A stretch of 48,738 bases of DNA from Methanocorpusculum petauri (GTDB lineage Archaea; Halobacteriota; Methanomicrobia; Methanomicrobiales; Methanocorpusculaceae): NCBI RefSeq assembly GCF_026891975.1, contig NZ_JAPTGB010000017.1:1-48738 (forward strand), written 5' to 3'. The position numbers and the translations under genes are program-made. Positions within the stretch are counted from its first letter, which is position 1. Each line of letters begins with the position of its first letter. Of the stretch, positions 15,360 to 23,629 are shown one piece after another. Below the pieces are notes generated by a model. The model worked only from the letters and a program-made list of their open reading frames with translations, searched no databases and was not told where the DNA came from.

Positions 15360-16197
15360 GCGTCCCGGCACATGCCGCAATCTCCTTCCGGATTTTGATT
15401 TGGCACATCCACTCTTTTGGCACATTTTTCACTCCGAAATACAGCCCGGCAAGCCCTCCGGCGATGGATGCAATCGTATCCGTATCACCGCCAAGCGTTG
15501 CCGCCCGCTCAATGCAGTCGCGAACAGATGCAGCATCTTGGAAACAGAATAGTGCACACCGTGTTGCTTCCACCGCATCAACCGACGGGATAAGGTCTCC
15601 GGAAAACAGATCCGTTCTCCCCGCCGCGTCCCGTGCCGCTGCAAGAGCATCGTCCCGCTCTCCTCCCTCCAGCAGTACTGCAGCTGCAATGGAAACCGCT
15701 GCACAGCAGTCTCCCGCTGCCGGATCGAAATGGGTGAATGCCGAGACCCTCCGTGCCTCGGCAGCTGCCGTCTGAGTGTTACAGACCAGCCCCACCGGCA
15801 GTGTCCGCATGACACTGCCGTTTGTCCTGCTCCCGAGGAGCGAATCCACCGTCCGTACCGCTGCATCAGGGAGACATCCCTGCTCCAGCAGTGCACAAAG
15901 CATCTTCGTGGTTCTGCCAAACGTCACCGGGTTGCGCCTGACAATCTCCGTCATGCGCAGAAGAAACGCATCCCGATCAAACATCCCGCAGGAAAGATAC
16001 GTCCGGAGCAGGGCAAGCGTCATCATTGTGTCGTCCGTTACCGCACCCGCTGCAAGAGAAAACTGTCCTCCGCCGGCAACCGACAGGTTGCGGCGCGACG
16101 CAGGCATCATCCCCTCAAACGTGAGACCGACTGCATCACCTGCCGCCGCCCCGAACAGTCCTCCGAAGATCCTCTCCTTCTCCGATATAAACGTCAT
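15325..16197 (-). CDS. ADP-ribosylglycohydrolase family protein
   Basis: A 290-aa all-helical hydrolase of the DraG/ARH family. FGAAAGDAVGLTFEG opens the fold, TDDTMMTLALL carries the first pair of metal-binding acidic residues, and LGGDTDTIASIAGGL near the C-terminus gives the second. These enzymes remove ADP-ribose from Arg, Ser or other targets, or act on free ADP-ribose derivatives. No partner such as DraT or NifH is nearby. I start at Met 16197 because TGAGG lies before it; Met 16209 is the alternative. The 3' end overlaps the UPF0179 gene by 35 bases, and its first 20 bases are repeated 146 bases upstream. Confidence 0.88.
   Translation of the reverse strand: MTFISEKERIFGGLFGAAAGDAVGLTFEGMMPASRRNLSVAGGGQFSLAAGAVTDDTMMTLALLRTYLSCGMFDRDAFLLRMTEIVRRNPVTFGRTTKMLCALLEQGCLPDAAVRTVDSLLGSRTNGSVMRTLPVGLVCNTQTAAAEARRVSAFTHFDPAAGDCCAAVSIAAAVLLEGGERDDALAAARDAAGRTDLFSGDLIPSVDAVEATRCALFCFQDAASVRDCIERAATLGGDTDTIASIAGGLAGLYFGVKNVPKEWMCQIKIRKEIAACAGTLTSARCAVRQV
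16177..16196. repeat. 20-bp direct repeat, copy 1
   Basis: The sequence cttctccgatataaacgtca lies inside the first codons of the ADP-ribosylglycohydrolase gene (it encodes TFISEK on the minus strand). The same 20 bases recur at 16323-16342. Confidence 0.85.
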
Positions 16198-16322
16198 CCA
16201 AAGCCTCATATGTGGGTGTTATCTTATCCAAAAAACTCCCCTGTCGCACAGGTTATTTTGGAAAACTGCGCTTGTAACAGCCGTAACTGAACCGTGCTAC
16301 AGTGTGTCCGGACCGAATTTTT

Positions 16323-16342
16323 CTTCTCCGATATAAACGTCA
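16323..16342. repeat. 20-bp direct repeat, copy 2
   Basis: An exact copy of 16177-16196 in the non-coding spacer before the UPF0058 gene. On the minus strand it again reads TFISEK, preceded by GTG, and similarity then fades within about 25 bases. It looks like a remnant of a partial duplication of the ADP-ribosylglycohydrolase gene start, or a recombination scar. Confidence 0.8.
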
Positions 16343-16411
16343 CCAATAACCTATATCTGTAAATGAACAGACAAATGTAAGTAATCTTTTGATACGAGGT
16401 GTTTTGAAAAT

Positions 16412-16675
16412 ATGCAGAAAGAAGAGTTGCTTCACTTACATATGCTAATGGTTCAGATTAAGAAATACTACGAGTCAGTATCCGGAAACACCGTTTCGAC
16501 CGCCGAGTATGACGCAATGCAGATATCTCCCATTCATATCCATAAAAATAAAAACCTTCACCGTGTTGCTCTTCTCACCCTCGGCAACGAGATCGTTACC
16601 GAGATGAACGCTCACAAAAAGCCCCAGACCTCGTTCCCCCAGGATTCTGGTACCAGCGTCATTGCAGAGCACTAA
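16412..16675 (+). CDS. UPF0058 family protein
   Basis: An 87-aa small archaeal protein recognised as UPF0058 by MQKEELLHLHMLMVQIKKYY and the SPIHIHKNKNLHRVALLTLG stretch. It is mostly helical with several His, and the function is unknown. GAGGTG stands 9 bases before the ATG, a good ribosome binding site. It is the first gene of the long plus-strand information-processing run, and elp3 begins 16 bases after it. An ACCTATATC stretch near 16350 may be the TATA box. Confidence 0.88.
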   Translation: MQKEELLHLHMLMVQIKKYYESVSGNTVSTAEYDAMQISPIHIHKNKNLHRVALLTLGNEIVTEMNAHKKPQTSFPQDSGTSVIAEH

Positions 16676-16691
16676 CTCTTTTCCTCCAAAT

Positions 16692-18254
16692 ATGGACGAG
16701 CATGCTGTTCACCGGGAGATAATCTCCCTCATTTTTGCCTCGTCATATCCGGACATTCAGAGCATCAAGCTTTCCGTCTGCCGGAAATACTCCCTTGACA
16801 CCATGCCGAAGAACTCGGCAATTCTTGCGGCGGCAACAGAGGAAGAGTATGAATCCGTTCGCCGCGTGCTCCAGGTAAAGCCGACACGTACACTTTCCGG
16901 TGTCGCTCCGGTCGCCGTTATGACCTCGCCATGTGCATGCCCGCACGGCAAATGTCTCCCCTGCCCGGGCGGACCGGATCATGTCTTCCAGTCGCCGCAG
17001 AGCTATACCGGCGAAGAACCGGCGGCCCTTCGCGCCCGACAGAATGAATATGACCCCTACCGTCAGGTCACCGCACGGCTCGTACAGTTCAAACTGCTCG
17101 GTCATCATGTAGACAAAGCGGAACTGATCGTCATGGGCGGTACCATGACCGCACGTGAACCCGCATATCAGGAGTGGTTCGTTGCCGAATGTCTCCGCGG
17201 CATGAACGAGTTCTCAGGGACACCATCTGCGGCACACAACCTTGCGGAACTGATGACTGAAAACGAAACCGCATCTGTCCGGTGCATTGCAACCACCTTC
17301 GAAACACGGCCCGACTGGTGCCGCGAAGAGCACATCAACCGGATGCTTGACCTTGGCGTCACCAAAGTCGAGCTTGGATTCCAGCATACCGATGACGACC
17401 TGCTTGCGCGGAACAAGCGCGGTCACACCGTTGCCGACAGTGTTGAAGCCAACCGCCTCCTGCGCGATGCCGGGATCAAAGTAGGATTTCATGTCATGCC
17501 GAATCTCTATGGCAGCAGCATCCCGCGGGATCGGGAAATGTTTGACACGCTCTTCACTGACCCCCGGTTCTGTCCCGACTTTCTCAAGATCTACCCGACG
17601 CTGGTAACACCCGGCGCAGAACTTGAAGAACTCTGGAAAGCAGGAGAATACGAAACTTACGACGAGGACGACCTCGTTGACCTTCTCGCCTATGCCAAAG
17701 AACGACTGCCCGAGTACGTCAGGCTCCAGCGCATCCAGCGCGACATTCCCGCAAAACTCATCGTGTCCGGATCCATTCACGGTCACATCCGCCAGATGGC
17801 GCAGAAACGTCTTGCAGAGAGAGGCAGGCAGTGCCGCTGCATCCGGTGCCGCGAGATCGGGAGACGCCCGAGCCACGCATCCGTTGAAGAAAAAACCCTC
17901 ATTTACGAATGCTGCGGCGGAACCGAACACTTCCTCTCCACCGTTGCCGGAGACGCCCTGATAGGATTTGTGCGCCTGCGGTTCCCGGGAAGTGTCTTCC
18001 GCGCAGAGCTCGAAGCAGCAGCACTCGTCCGGGAACTGCACGTGTACGGCAGCATCGTGCCGCTTGGAGAACATGGGGAAGGCGAGGACCGCCAGCACCG
18101 TTCCTATGGCCGGAACCTGCTTTCCCGCGCAGAAGACACTGCCCGCAAAGCCGGTTATGAAAAAATCGCTGTTATGAGCGGTGTCGGTGTGCGGCCCTAC
18201 TATCGCAAACAGGGATATGTGCGGACAGGCCCATATATGATCAAGACGTTATGA
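16692..18254 (+). CDS. elp3: Elp3-type radical SAM tRNA U34 acetyltransferase
   Basis: A 520-aa two-domain enzyme. Radical SAM cysteines are C83, C88 and C91 (CPHGKCLPCPGG), followed by GGTMTAREPAYQEWF, the Elp3-specific motif, and FETRPDWCREEHIN. A zinc-like CRCIRCREIG region precedes a GNAT-type acetyltransferase domain ending with SYGRNLLSRAED and YYRKQGY. Elp3 carboxymethylates U34 of certain tRNAs using acetyl-CoA and SAM; archaea use it alone without other Elongator subunits. I start at Met 16692 since the ten residues upstream overlap the UPF0058 end. priS overlaps its stop by 4 bases. Confidence 0.94.
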   Translation: MDEHAVHREIISLIFASSYPDIQSIKLSVCRKYSLDTMPKNSAILAAATEEEYESVRRVLQVKPTRTLSGVAPVAVMTSPCACPHGKCLPCPGGPDHVFQSPQSYTGEEPAALRARQNEYDPYRQVTARLVQFKLLGHHVDKAELIVMGGTMTAREPAYQEWFVAECLRGMNEFSGTPSAAHNLAELMTENETASVRCIATTFETRPDWCREEHINRMLDLGVTKVELGFQHTDDDLLARNKRGHTVADSVEANRLLRDAGIKVGFHVMPNLYGSSIPRDREMFDTLFTDPRFCPDFLKIYPTLVTPGAELEELWKAGEYETYDEDDLVDLLAYAKERLPEYVRLQRIQRDIPAKLIVSGSIHGHIRQMAQKRLAERGRQCRCIRCREIGRRPSHASVEEKTLIYECCGGTEHFLSTVAGDALIGFVRLRFPGSVFRAELEAAALVRELHVYGSIVPLGEHGEGEDRQHRSYGRNLLSRAEDTARKAGYEKIAVMSGVGVRPYYRKQGYVRTGPYMIKTL

Positions 18255-19396
18255 AGCCGGCCACCTATGAGTTCCTCAGGCAGCGATTCTCTGCCTACTA
18301 CAACGGAGATGTGCAGGGAGCCGGCGCCGTATACATCCCCGAGGCACTCACGGAACGGGAATGGGGCTTCATCTTCTTTTCGAGCGGTGCAAAGACCGCC
18401 GGAATGCGCCGTCATCTCTCCTTCAGTTCGCCCGAAGAAGTACACACCTATCTCAAAACCATGACTCCCGCGCACGTCTACTACTCAACCGCCTACTATG
18501 CGCGGCCGGGAGCAGGGCAGATGAGCGACAAGGGATGGCTGGGTGCTGACCTCATCTTCGACCTTGACGCGGACCATATTGTCCGGGGTCCCTACGACGT
18601 CATGCTTGCGCGGGTCAAAGAGGAACTGTTCAAACTCATTGATATGCTGACATCAGAACTCGGATTTTCCGAGCGCGACCTCCGCATCAACTTCTCCGGC
18701 GGCCGCGGTTATCACATCCATGTCCCGACCCTTGCGGTCCGCAGCTGGGACAGTGCCGAGCGGCGCGAACTGGTCAACTATGTCTCGGGAACAGGTCTGT
18801 CCGCAGAAAGCATGCTTGCAGGTCCTGCACGGGACAAGGGCTGGCAGAAACGCTACCGTGCAGCCCTGCTTGCAGAGCTTGACAGGATAGCGGCACTGGA
18901 TAGTGATGCGCAGACCGGATATCTCACCGGCCTGAAAGGGGTTTCCGACAAATTTGCCGCAGGATTCCTGAAAAATCTTGACACAACCCGTACAACCGCC
19001 GCAGCCATGCCGGAAAAACTGCTCGAAAACAAAGTTATCCGGGCAATCACAAACGCGGAGAACAAACCGTTTCAAGATCAGATTCTTGCAATGGCGGCCC
19101 AGGCCGATGAACCGGTTACCACCGACATCAAGCGGCTCATCCGTCATCCCGGCTCTCTGCACGGTGGTTCCGGCATGCGGGTAACCCCGCTTGAGATCAG
19201 CCGTCTTGCCGCATTCGATCCGCTGATCGATGCCGTCGTGTTCGGCGAGCGGCAGGTAACGGTTGAGTGTTCCTTCCCGCTGTCGATGCCGATACTCGGA
19301 AACCGCTATGACCTTGCCGCAGGATTGAATACCGTCCCTGAGGCGCTTGCGGTCTTCCTCTGCTGTCGCGGTATTGCAGAGATTGGGGGAGTGTAA
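18251..19396 (+). CDS. priS: DNA primase catalytic (small) subunit PriS
   Basis: A 381-aa archaeal primase small subunit that makes primers at replication forks, together with PriL encoded elsewhere. The catalytic aspartates are D104 and D106 (IFDLDADH), NFSGGRGYHIHVP at about 155-167 is the conserved SGGRG-H motif, and RHPGSLHGGSGMRV near 300 is the other nucleotide-binding element. REWGFIFF and MRRHLSFSS near the N-terminus are also family-typical. The start overlaps elp3 (ATGA), and the GINS gene begins at the base following its stop, so this is a tightly coupled operon. Confidence 0.96.
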   Translation: MKPATYEFLRQRFSAYYNGDVQGAGAVYIPEALTEREWGFIFFSSGAKTAGMRRHLSFSSPEEVHTYLKTMTPAHVYYSTAYYARPGAGQMSDKGWLGADLIFDLDADHIVRGPYDVMLARVKEELFKLIDMLTSELGFSERDLRINFSGGRGYHIHVPTLAVRSWDSAERRELVNYVSGTGLSAESMLAGPARDKGWQKRYRAALLAELDRIAALDSDAQTGYLTGLKGVSDKFAAGFLKNLDTTRTTAAAMPEKLLENKVIRAITNAENKPFQDQILAMAAQADEPVTTDIKRLIRHPGSLHGGSGMRVTPLEISRLAAFDPLIDAVVFGERQVTVECSFPLSMPILGNRYDLAAGLNTVPEALAVFLCCRGIAEIGGV

Positions 19397-20098
19397 ATGC
19401 CTGACCGCATCAGCATCTCGGAACTTCACGGTTACCTGATTGACGAGCGCAACAGCGGTTCACTTACCGAAATCCCTGCAACCCTGTATGAAGAGGTGCA
19501 TGCGGAACTCTCTTCGCTGACCAGTGAAGCGCGCAGCATGGGTGATCCGTTCGGAGAAGGTGTGCAGATTCTCTTAAAAGAACGTGAAAGCCTGCGCGAG
19601 TATATCCGTGACCTCTATACCGAACGTACCCGCAAAATCTTCTCACTGGCCCTCGCCAAAGCAACCGGTGAAGAGATCAACCGCGAAGAGCTCCGCGCCA
19701 TGGTTCCCGGAGAGCGTTCGCTCTATGAGGTTGTGGCGGACTCGGCCACCGCGTGCAGAAAGGCTCTTCTTGACGGTAAACAGATAGTAGATACCACAAC
19801 CGCATTCCACTTTACTCCGTCTGAGACTGGGCAGGTGGCAGATGAGCCGCTTTCGGCTGATGCGGCATCGTTTGCGGACGCGCATGCAGATGAAGTGTTC
19901 CAGAACGGCAACGCCGATGCAGAAACTGCTCCCGAATCGTACCGCGTGATTATGGTACAAGAAAAAGTCGAGGAATTTCAGGATTATAGCGGACGGTGCT
20001 ATGCTCTTTCGCCAGGAGACATCGTTTCCCTGCCACAACCCATGGCAGAAATTCTTTGCAACCGCAACATAGCATTAAATATCAGGCTTCGCAAATAA
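19397..20098 (+). CDS. GINS complex subunit Gins51-like
   Basis: A 233-aa protein placed directly after priS with no gap. The N-terminal half is helical ([34 protein letters not shown]), then come an acidic low-complexity linker at about 140-180 and a small C-terminal beta domain, with [20 protein letters not shown]. Helical A-domain before B-domain is the Gins51/Sld5 order. GINS joins Cdc45/GAN and MCM in the replicative helicase. The priS-gins51 pair is conserved across euryarchaea, which supports the call despite low sequence conservation. Confidence 0.82.
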   Translation: MPDRISISELHGYLIDERNSGSLTEIPATLYEEVHAELSSLTSEARSMGDPFGEGVQILLKERESLREYIRDLYTERTRKIFSLALAKATGEEINREELRAMVPGERSLYEVVADSATACRKALLDGKQIVDTTTAFHFTPSETGQVADEPLSADAASFADAHADEVFQNGNADAETAPESYRVIMVQEKVEEFQDYSGRCYALSPGDIVSLPQPMAEILCNRNIALNIRLRK

Positions 20099-20139
20099 GT
20101 ATGGTATTCGGTATCCTTGATTTAGAGGGGACAATATTC

Positions 20140-20418
20140 ATGAAAAAACCAGTAAAATTCAACACCTACTGCCCGTACTGCCGGAAGCACACCGAGCATG
20201 AGGTGGAAAAGGTAAAGAAGGGTAAGACAACCGGCCTCCACTGGATTGACCGGCAGAAGGCTCGCCGCAGCTCCGTTGGAAACCGCGGTAAGTTCGGCAA
20301 GGTTCCGGGAGGAGACAAGCCGACCAAGAAGATCAACGTACGCTACCGGTGCAAGGAATGCGGAAAGGCACACCTGAGAGCAGGATACCGCGCCGGCAAA
20401 TTTGAACTTACGGAGTGA
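20140..20418 (+). CDS. rpl44e: Ribosomal protein L44e
   Basis: A 92-aa zinc-ribbon protein of the large ribosomal subunit. The start is ATG 20140 ([20 protein letters not shown]), preceded by GAGGGG. Zinc cysteines are C11, C14, C71 and C74. [17 protein letters not shown] and [18 protein letters not shown] are the conserved basic loops contacting the E site. rps27e follows after 6 bases, the usual archaeal pair. Confidence 0.97.
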   Translation: MKKPVKFNTYCPYCRKHTEHEVEKVKKGKTTGLHWIDRQKARRSSVGNRGKFGKVPGGDKPTKKINVRYRCKECGKAHLRAGYRAGKFELTE

Positions 20419-20424
20419 GCAAGA

Positions 20425-20613
20425 ATGGTAAAAGCAACCCGCGAAAACCGGAGCAAGTTTCTGAAGGTTAAGTGCCCCGACTGTGAACACGAGCAACTCG
20501 TCTTCGAAAAGGCATCCTCAAAAGTTGAGTGCATCGTCTGCGGACGCGTCCTTGCAGAGCCGACCGGCGGCAAGGCCGACATCAAAGCTGATGTCGTCGC
20601 ATCCTACGAGTAA
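20425..20613 (+). CDS. rps27e: Ribosomal protein S27e
   Basis: A 62-aa small-subunit zinc-ribbon protein with cysteines C17, C20, C36 and C39 in KVKCPDCEHEQ and VECIVCGRVL. The ending LAEPTGGKADIKADVV is typical of archaeal S27e. It sits between rpl44e and the aIF2-alpha gene with short spacers, in the order conserved in many euryarchaea. Confidence 0.97.
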   Translation: MVKATRENRSKFLKVKCPDCEHEQLVFEKASSKVECIVCGRVLAEPTGGKADIKADVVASYE

Positions 20614-20630
20614 ATTCGGAAATATCATCA

Positions 20631-21404
20631 ATGAGTGAAAGAGACTGGCCAATTGAAGGAGAACTTGTCGTCTGCAGTGTTGCAGAGGTCAAGGACTTTG
20701 CGGCATTCGTTGCCCTGGATGAGTATGAAGGACGTCAGGGTTTAATCCCGATTGCGGAGATTGCCCGTGGATGGATCAAGTACATCCGGGACTATATTCG
20801 TGAAGGACAGAAAGTTGTATGCAAGGTCCTTCATGTGGATGCATCCCGCGGCCACATTGATCTTTCCCTCAAAGATGTAAACGAACATCAGCGTCGGGAA
20901 AAGATTCAGGACTGGAAGAACGAACAGAAAGCCCACAAGTGGATCGAGTTCGCCTCAAAGGACAGTGATGTCCCGATCAAGGTAATTGAAGAGGCAATGT
21001 ACAAGGAATACTCCTCGCTCTACGGTGCGTTTGAAGACATCGCCGTTTACGGAGATGCAACTCTGGAAAAGTTCTCCCTGTCTGATGTTGCAAGAACCGC
21101 GCTGGCAAAAGTCGCATCGGAAAATGTGAAAGTTCCACGGGTTACGGTTTCCGCAATTCTGGAACTCACCTCCAACAAACCGGACGGGGTGAATGTGATT
21201 CGGCGTGCACTCCGCTCTGCCGAGCCCAAGGTTGATGGTGCCGAGATCGAACTGTTGTATCTTGGTGCACCCAAATACCGGGTAAAGGTTGTTGCCCCTG
21301 ATTACAAAACTGCGGAAAAAGCTCTGGAAAAAGCTGCATCCGCGGCAATCGGGGTTATGGAGCGTGCTGAAGGTGCCGGGAAACTGGTACGGAAACAGAA
21401 ATAA
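20631..21404 (+). CDS. eif2a: Translation initiation factor aIF2 subunit alpha
   Basis: A 257-aa alpha subunit of the trimeric factor that brings initiator tRNA to the ribosome. An N-terminal S1 domain (residues 8-80; GELVVCSVAEVKDFAAFVAL and KVLHVDASRGHIDLSLKDV) is followed by the helical domain (EKIQDWKNEQKAH) and the C-terminal alpha-beta domain (VDGAEIELLYLGAPKYRV). Length fits archaeal orthologues. nop10 follows after 11 bases in the same operon. Confidence 0.96.
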   Translation: MSERDWPIEGELVVCSVAEVKDFAAFVALDEYEGRQGLIPIAEIARGWIKYIRDYIREGQKVVCKVLHVDASRGHIDLSLKDVNEHQRREKIQDWKNEQKAHKWIEFASKDSDVPIKVIEEAMYKEYSSLYGAFEDIAVYGDATLEKFSLSDVARTALAKVASENVKVPRVTVSAILELTSNKPDGVNVIRRALRSAEPKVDGAEIELLYLGAPKYRVKVVAPDYKTAEKALEKAASAAIGVMERAEGAGKLVRKQK

Positions 21405-21415
21405 TCTGGTGCGTT

Positions 21416-21577
21416 ATGACTGGTCATATCCGGCAGTGCCCGATTGATCACACCTATACTCTTTTGAAAGTTTGTCCGAAATGCGGTGCTGCAACAGAGT
21501 CTGTACATCCTGCCCGCTACTCTCCGCAGGATCGGTATGGAAAATTCCGAAGGATGGTGCGTGAATGGAACAGGTGA
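21416..21577 (+). CDS. nop10: H/ACA ribonucleoprotein protein Nop10
   Basis: A 53-aa protein translated from ATG 21416: MTGHIRQCPIDHTYTLLKVC, then PKCGAATESVHPARYSPQDR and a basic end. It shows a four-cysteine-like ribbon, degenerate in its first half (C8, C20, C23), and the PxRYSPQDxYGKFRR signature of Nop10. Nop10 binds Cbf5 in the pseudouridine synthase complex. It lies right after aIF2-alpha, as in most archaea. Its last 13 bases overlap the start of the PAC2 gene in another frame. Confidence 0.93.
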   Translation: MTGHIRQCPIDHTYTLLKVCPKCGAATESVHPARYSPQDRYGKFRRMVREWNR

Positions 21578-22323
21578 GTGTGCGCTGGTATGTGGAAGAT
21601 GTGTCAGCCCACTCCGCTCCGATCGTAGTAGCAGGTCTTCCGGGTGTTGGTCACGTCGGAAAGCTGGTGGTGGATCATCTGATCCATGCGCTATCCGCGG
21701 TGAAGGTTGCAGAGATCACCTCAACGCTGTTTCCGCCGCAGATGTATCTCGGTGAGGATGCGGTTCTTCGTCTGCCGCGGAACGAGATTTTTTTTGTACC
21801 GGGAACCGATGAGCGCGGTCCGGTGATTTTTCTTGCGGGCGACTGCCAGAGTACCAGCGCCGAGGGGCATTACACGCTTGCGGAAGGGTATCTGCGGGTG
21901 TTTGATCTTCTTGGTGTCCGCCGCATCTACACACTGGGGGGTTATGGTGTCGGTCGTATGGTCGAACATCCCCGCGTGCTTTCGGCGCTCAGTTCTTCTT
22001 CCCTCAGAGAGGAGGTGCTTGCGGCAGGTGCGGTGATTAGTCCGGAGGAACCGGTGGGTGGTATCATCGGCGCTGCCGGACTTCTCATTACGCTTGGACG
22101 TCTGCACAGTATGGAAGGCATTGCACTTCTTGGCGAGACCTCAGGTTATCTGGTGGATCCGGTGAGTTCAACCGCGGTGCTGGATGTACTGGAACGACTG
22201 ACGCATATCCGTGCCGACCGGACAGAACTGACAAATCTTGCGGAACAGATGATGACCGAGGTTGCGGCAATTGCAAACGCTGCGATGCCGCAGCCTCCGG
22301 ACGATCTCAGATACATCGGATGA
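21565..22323 (+). CDS. PAC2-family (proteasome assembly chaperone-like) protein
   Basis: A 252-aa PAC2/DUF75 protein. VVAGLPGVGHVGKLVVDHLI (20-39) and STLFPPQMYLGEDAV (53-67) are the conserved N-terminal features, and VRRIYTLGGYGVGRM and GIIGAAGLLITLGR fill the nucleoside-phosphorylase-like fold. Archaeal members resemble the eukaryotic proteasome assembly chaperone 2, although their role in archaea is not settled. It overlaps nop10 by 13 bases, suggesting coupling, and is followed by endoQ after 3 bases. Confidence 0.88.
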   Translation: MEQVSVRWYVEDVSAHSAPIVVAGLPGVGHVGKLVVDHLIHALSAVKVAEITSTLFPPQMYLGEDAVLRLPRNEIFFVPGTDERGPVIFLAGDCQSTSAEGHYTLAEGYLRVFDLLGVRRIYTLGGYGVGRMVEHPRVLSALSSSSLREEVLAAGAVISPEEPVGGIIGAAGLLITLGRLHSMEGIALLGETSGYLVDPVSSTAVLDVLERLTHIRADRTELTNLAEQMMTEVAAIANAAMPQPPDDLRYIG

Positions 22324-22326
22324 ATC

Positions 22327-23445
22327 ATGCAGAAAAATACAGACCTCCACCTGCACTCCTGTTTTTCGATGGCAACGTCCCCGGATATGCTGCCGGAAAA
22401 TATTCTTGCTGGATGCAGAATCAAAGGTATTGAGGTTGTCGGCAGCGGTGATGCCCTGCATCCCGAATGGCGCAGGATGTGGGAGCCGTATCTGGATAAT
22501 GCGTTCGGGATTACGGTTGTGCCGCAGACCGAGGTTGAGGATTCTTCTCGCGTGCATCATGTGATTCTTGCGGAAACCTTTGATCAGTTTGCCGAACTGC
22601 AGGAGATGTTTGCGCCTGCATGCGGACATCTGACAACCGCCGGCAGGCCGCATCTTCAATTGAACGGGGAAGAGATTGCATCTGCGGTGCATGAAGTAGG
22701 CGGCCTGATTGGTCCTGCCCATGCGTTTACCCCGTGGACATCGCTCTTTGCCGCATATACTTCCCCCTCGGAATGTTACGGGGAGGAGGGTTTTGAGTTC
22801 TGCGAACTGGGTCTTTCGGCGGACTCCACCTATGGTGCGGGAATTGCGGAGTTCGCGGAGGTTCCGTTCCTCACAAACTCCGATGCCCACAGCCCGACGC
22901 CGGTGAAACTCGGCCGCGAGTTTACGCGGATGGAGATTACGGATGAATCTCCCAAAGCTGTTCTTTCGGCAGTTTCCGCAGGTTCGGTTGTACTGAATGC
23001 CGGGTTTTTCCCGGAAGAAGGAAAGTACAACCGCACGGCATGTACCCGCTGTTATGAGCAGTTTTCCCTTGCGGAGGCGGAACGTCTCCGCTGGAAGTGT
23101 CCGCATGATAAAGGAAGAATCAAACTCGGTGTCCGTGAACGTGCAGAAAAACTCTCCACACTCTCTGAACCGACACCGCGCCCGCCGTATCTGAAGATGA
23201 TTCCTCTGGGCGAGGTGATTGCCCGTGTGATGGGAACAGCGTCGCCGAACACGAAAAAATGTGCGGCGCTGTACGGCAGATTCATCGAGGCGTTTGACAA
23301 TGAAATCGCTGTTCTGCTGGAGGTTCCGGAACGGGATCTATGTTCCGTTTCACCGGAGGTCGCGGATGCAGTGGTCAAGATGCGGGAAGGCCGCGTCACA
23401 CTGTTTCCCGGTGGCGGCGGCAGATACGGCTCGTTTGCATTTTGA
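22327..23445 (+). CDS. Endonuclease Q (PHP-domain DNA repair nuclease)
   Basis: A 372-aa protein with an N-terminal PHP domain: DLHLHSCFSMATSPDML at residues 6-22, GDALHPEWRRMW near 41-52, GGLIGPAHAFTPWTSL near 123-138 and FLTNSDAHSP near 178-187 supply the metal-binding His and Asp. A C-terminal part with CTRCYE and CPHD (zinc ribbon-like) follows. This is the layout of EndoQ, which nicks DNA 5' of uracil, hypoxanthine, xanthine and abasic sites in Thermococcales, some methanogens and a few bacteria. Its place at the end of the priS-gins cluster fits a role in DNA maintenance. Confidence 0.85.
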   Translation: MQKNTDLHLHSCFSMATSPDMLPENILAGCRIKGIEVVGSGDALHPEWRRMWEPYLDNAFGITVVPQTEVEDSSRVHHVILAETFDQFAELQEMFAPACGHLTTAGRPHLQLNGEEIASAVHEVGGLIGPAHAFTPWTSLFAAYTSPSECYGEEGFEFCELGLSADSTYGAGIAEFAEVPFLTNSDAHSPTPVKLGREFTRMEITDESPKAVLSAVSAGSVVLNAGFFPEEGKYNRTACTRCYEQFSLAEAERLRWKCPHDKGRIKLGVRERAEKLSTLSEPTPRPPYLKMIPLGEVIARVMGTASPNTKKCAALYGRFIEAFDNEIAVLLEVPERDLCSVSPEVADAVVKMREGRVTLFPGGGGRYGSFAF

Positions 23446-23529
23446 TATTTTCTGATGCTGACTCTGGGGTTGCGGGAATTTTTCTGGAAAATGTAACAGG
23501 ATGAGTCGTGGGTGCGGTTTTGTTTGAAG

Positions 23530-23567
23530 TAACCACGGATAAAAATTCACAAACAACGAAAATTCAA
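23530..23567. repeat. Possible short interspersed repeat, 'ACCACGGATAAAAATTCAC' type
   Basis: In the 184-base spacer between endoQ and the CBS gene lies aaccacggataaaaattcac followed by two GAAAATTC/AAATTC-like words. Sequences of this AACCACGGATAA...TTCAC kind turn up in non-coding DNA of many microbes. Only one copy is seen in this window. Otherwise the spacer is AT-rich with no gene I can support. Confidence 0.3.
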
Positions 23568-23629
23568 CCCGCTTAGATTTTCCATAAAAATCCTCGCAAC
23601 ATCCCGGTTCACACATCCAGCACAAAAAA

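Noticed and set aside
22168-23106. Minus-strand open frame of 312 codons across PAC2 and endoQ
   Set aside because: It crosses the junction of two well-supported genes, is rich in Arg and His as antisense frames are, and has no recognisable domain.
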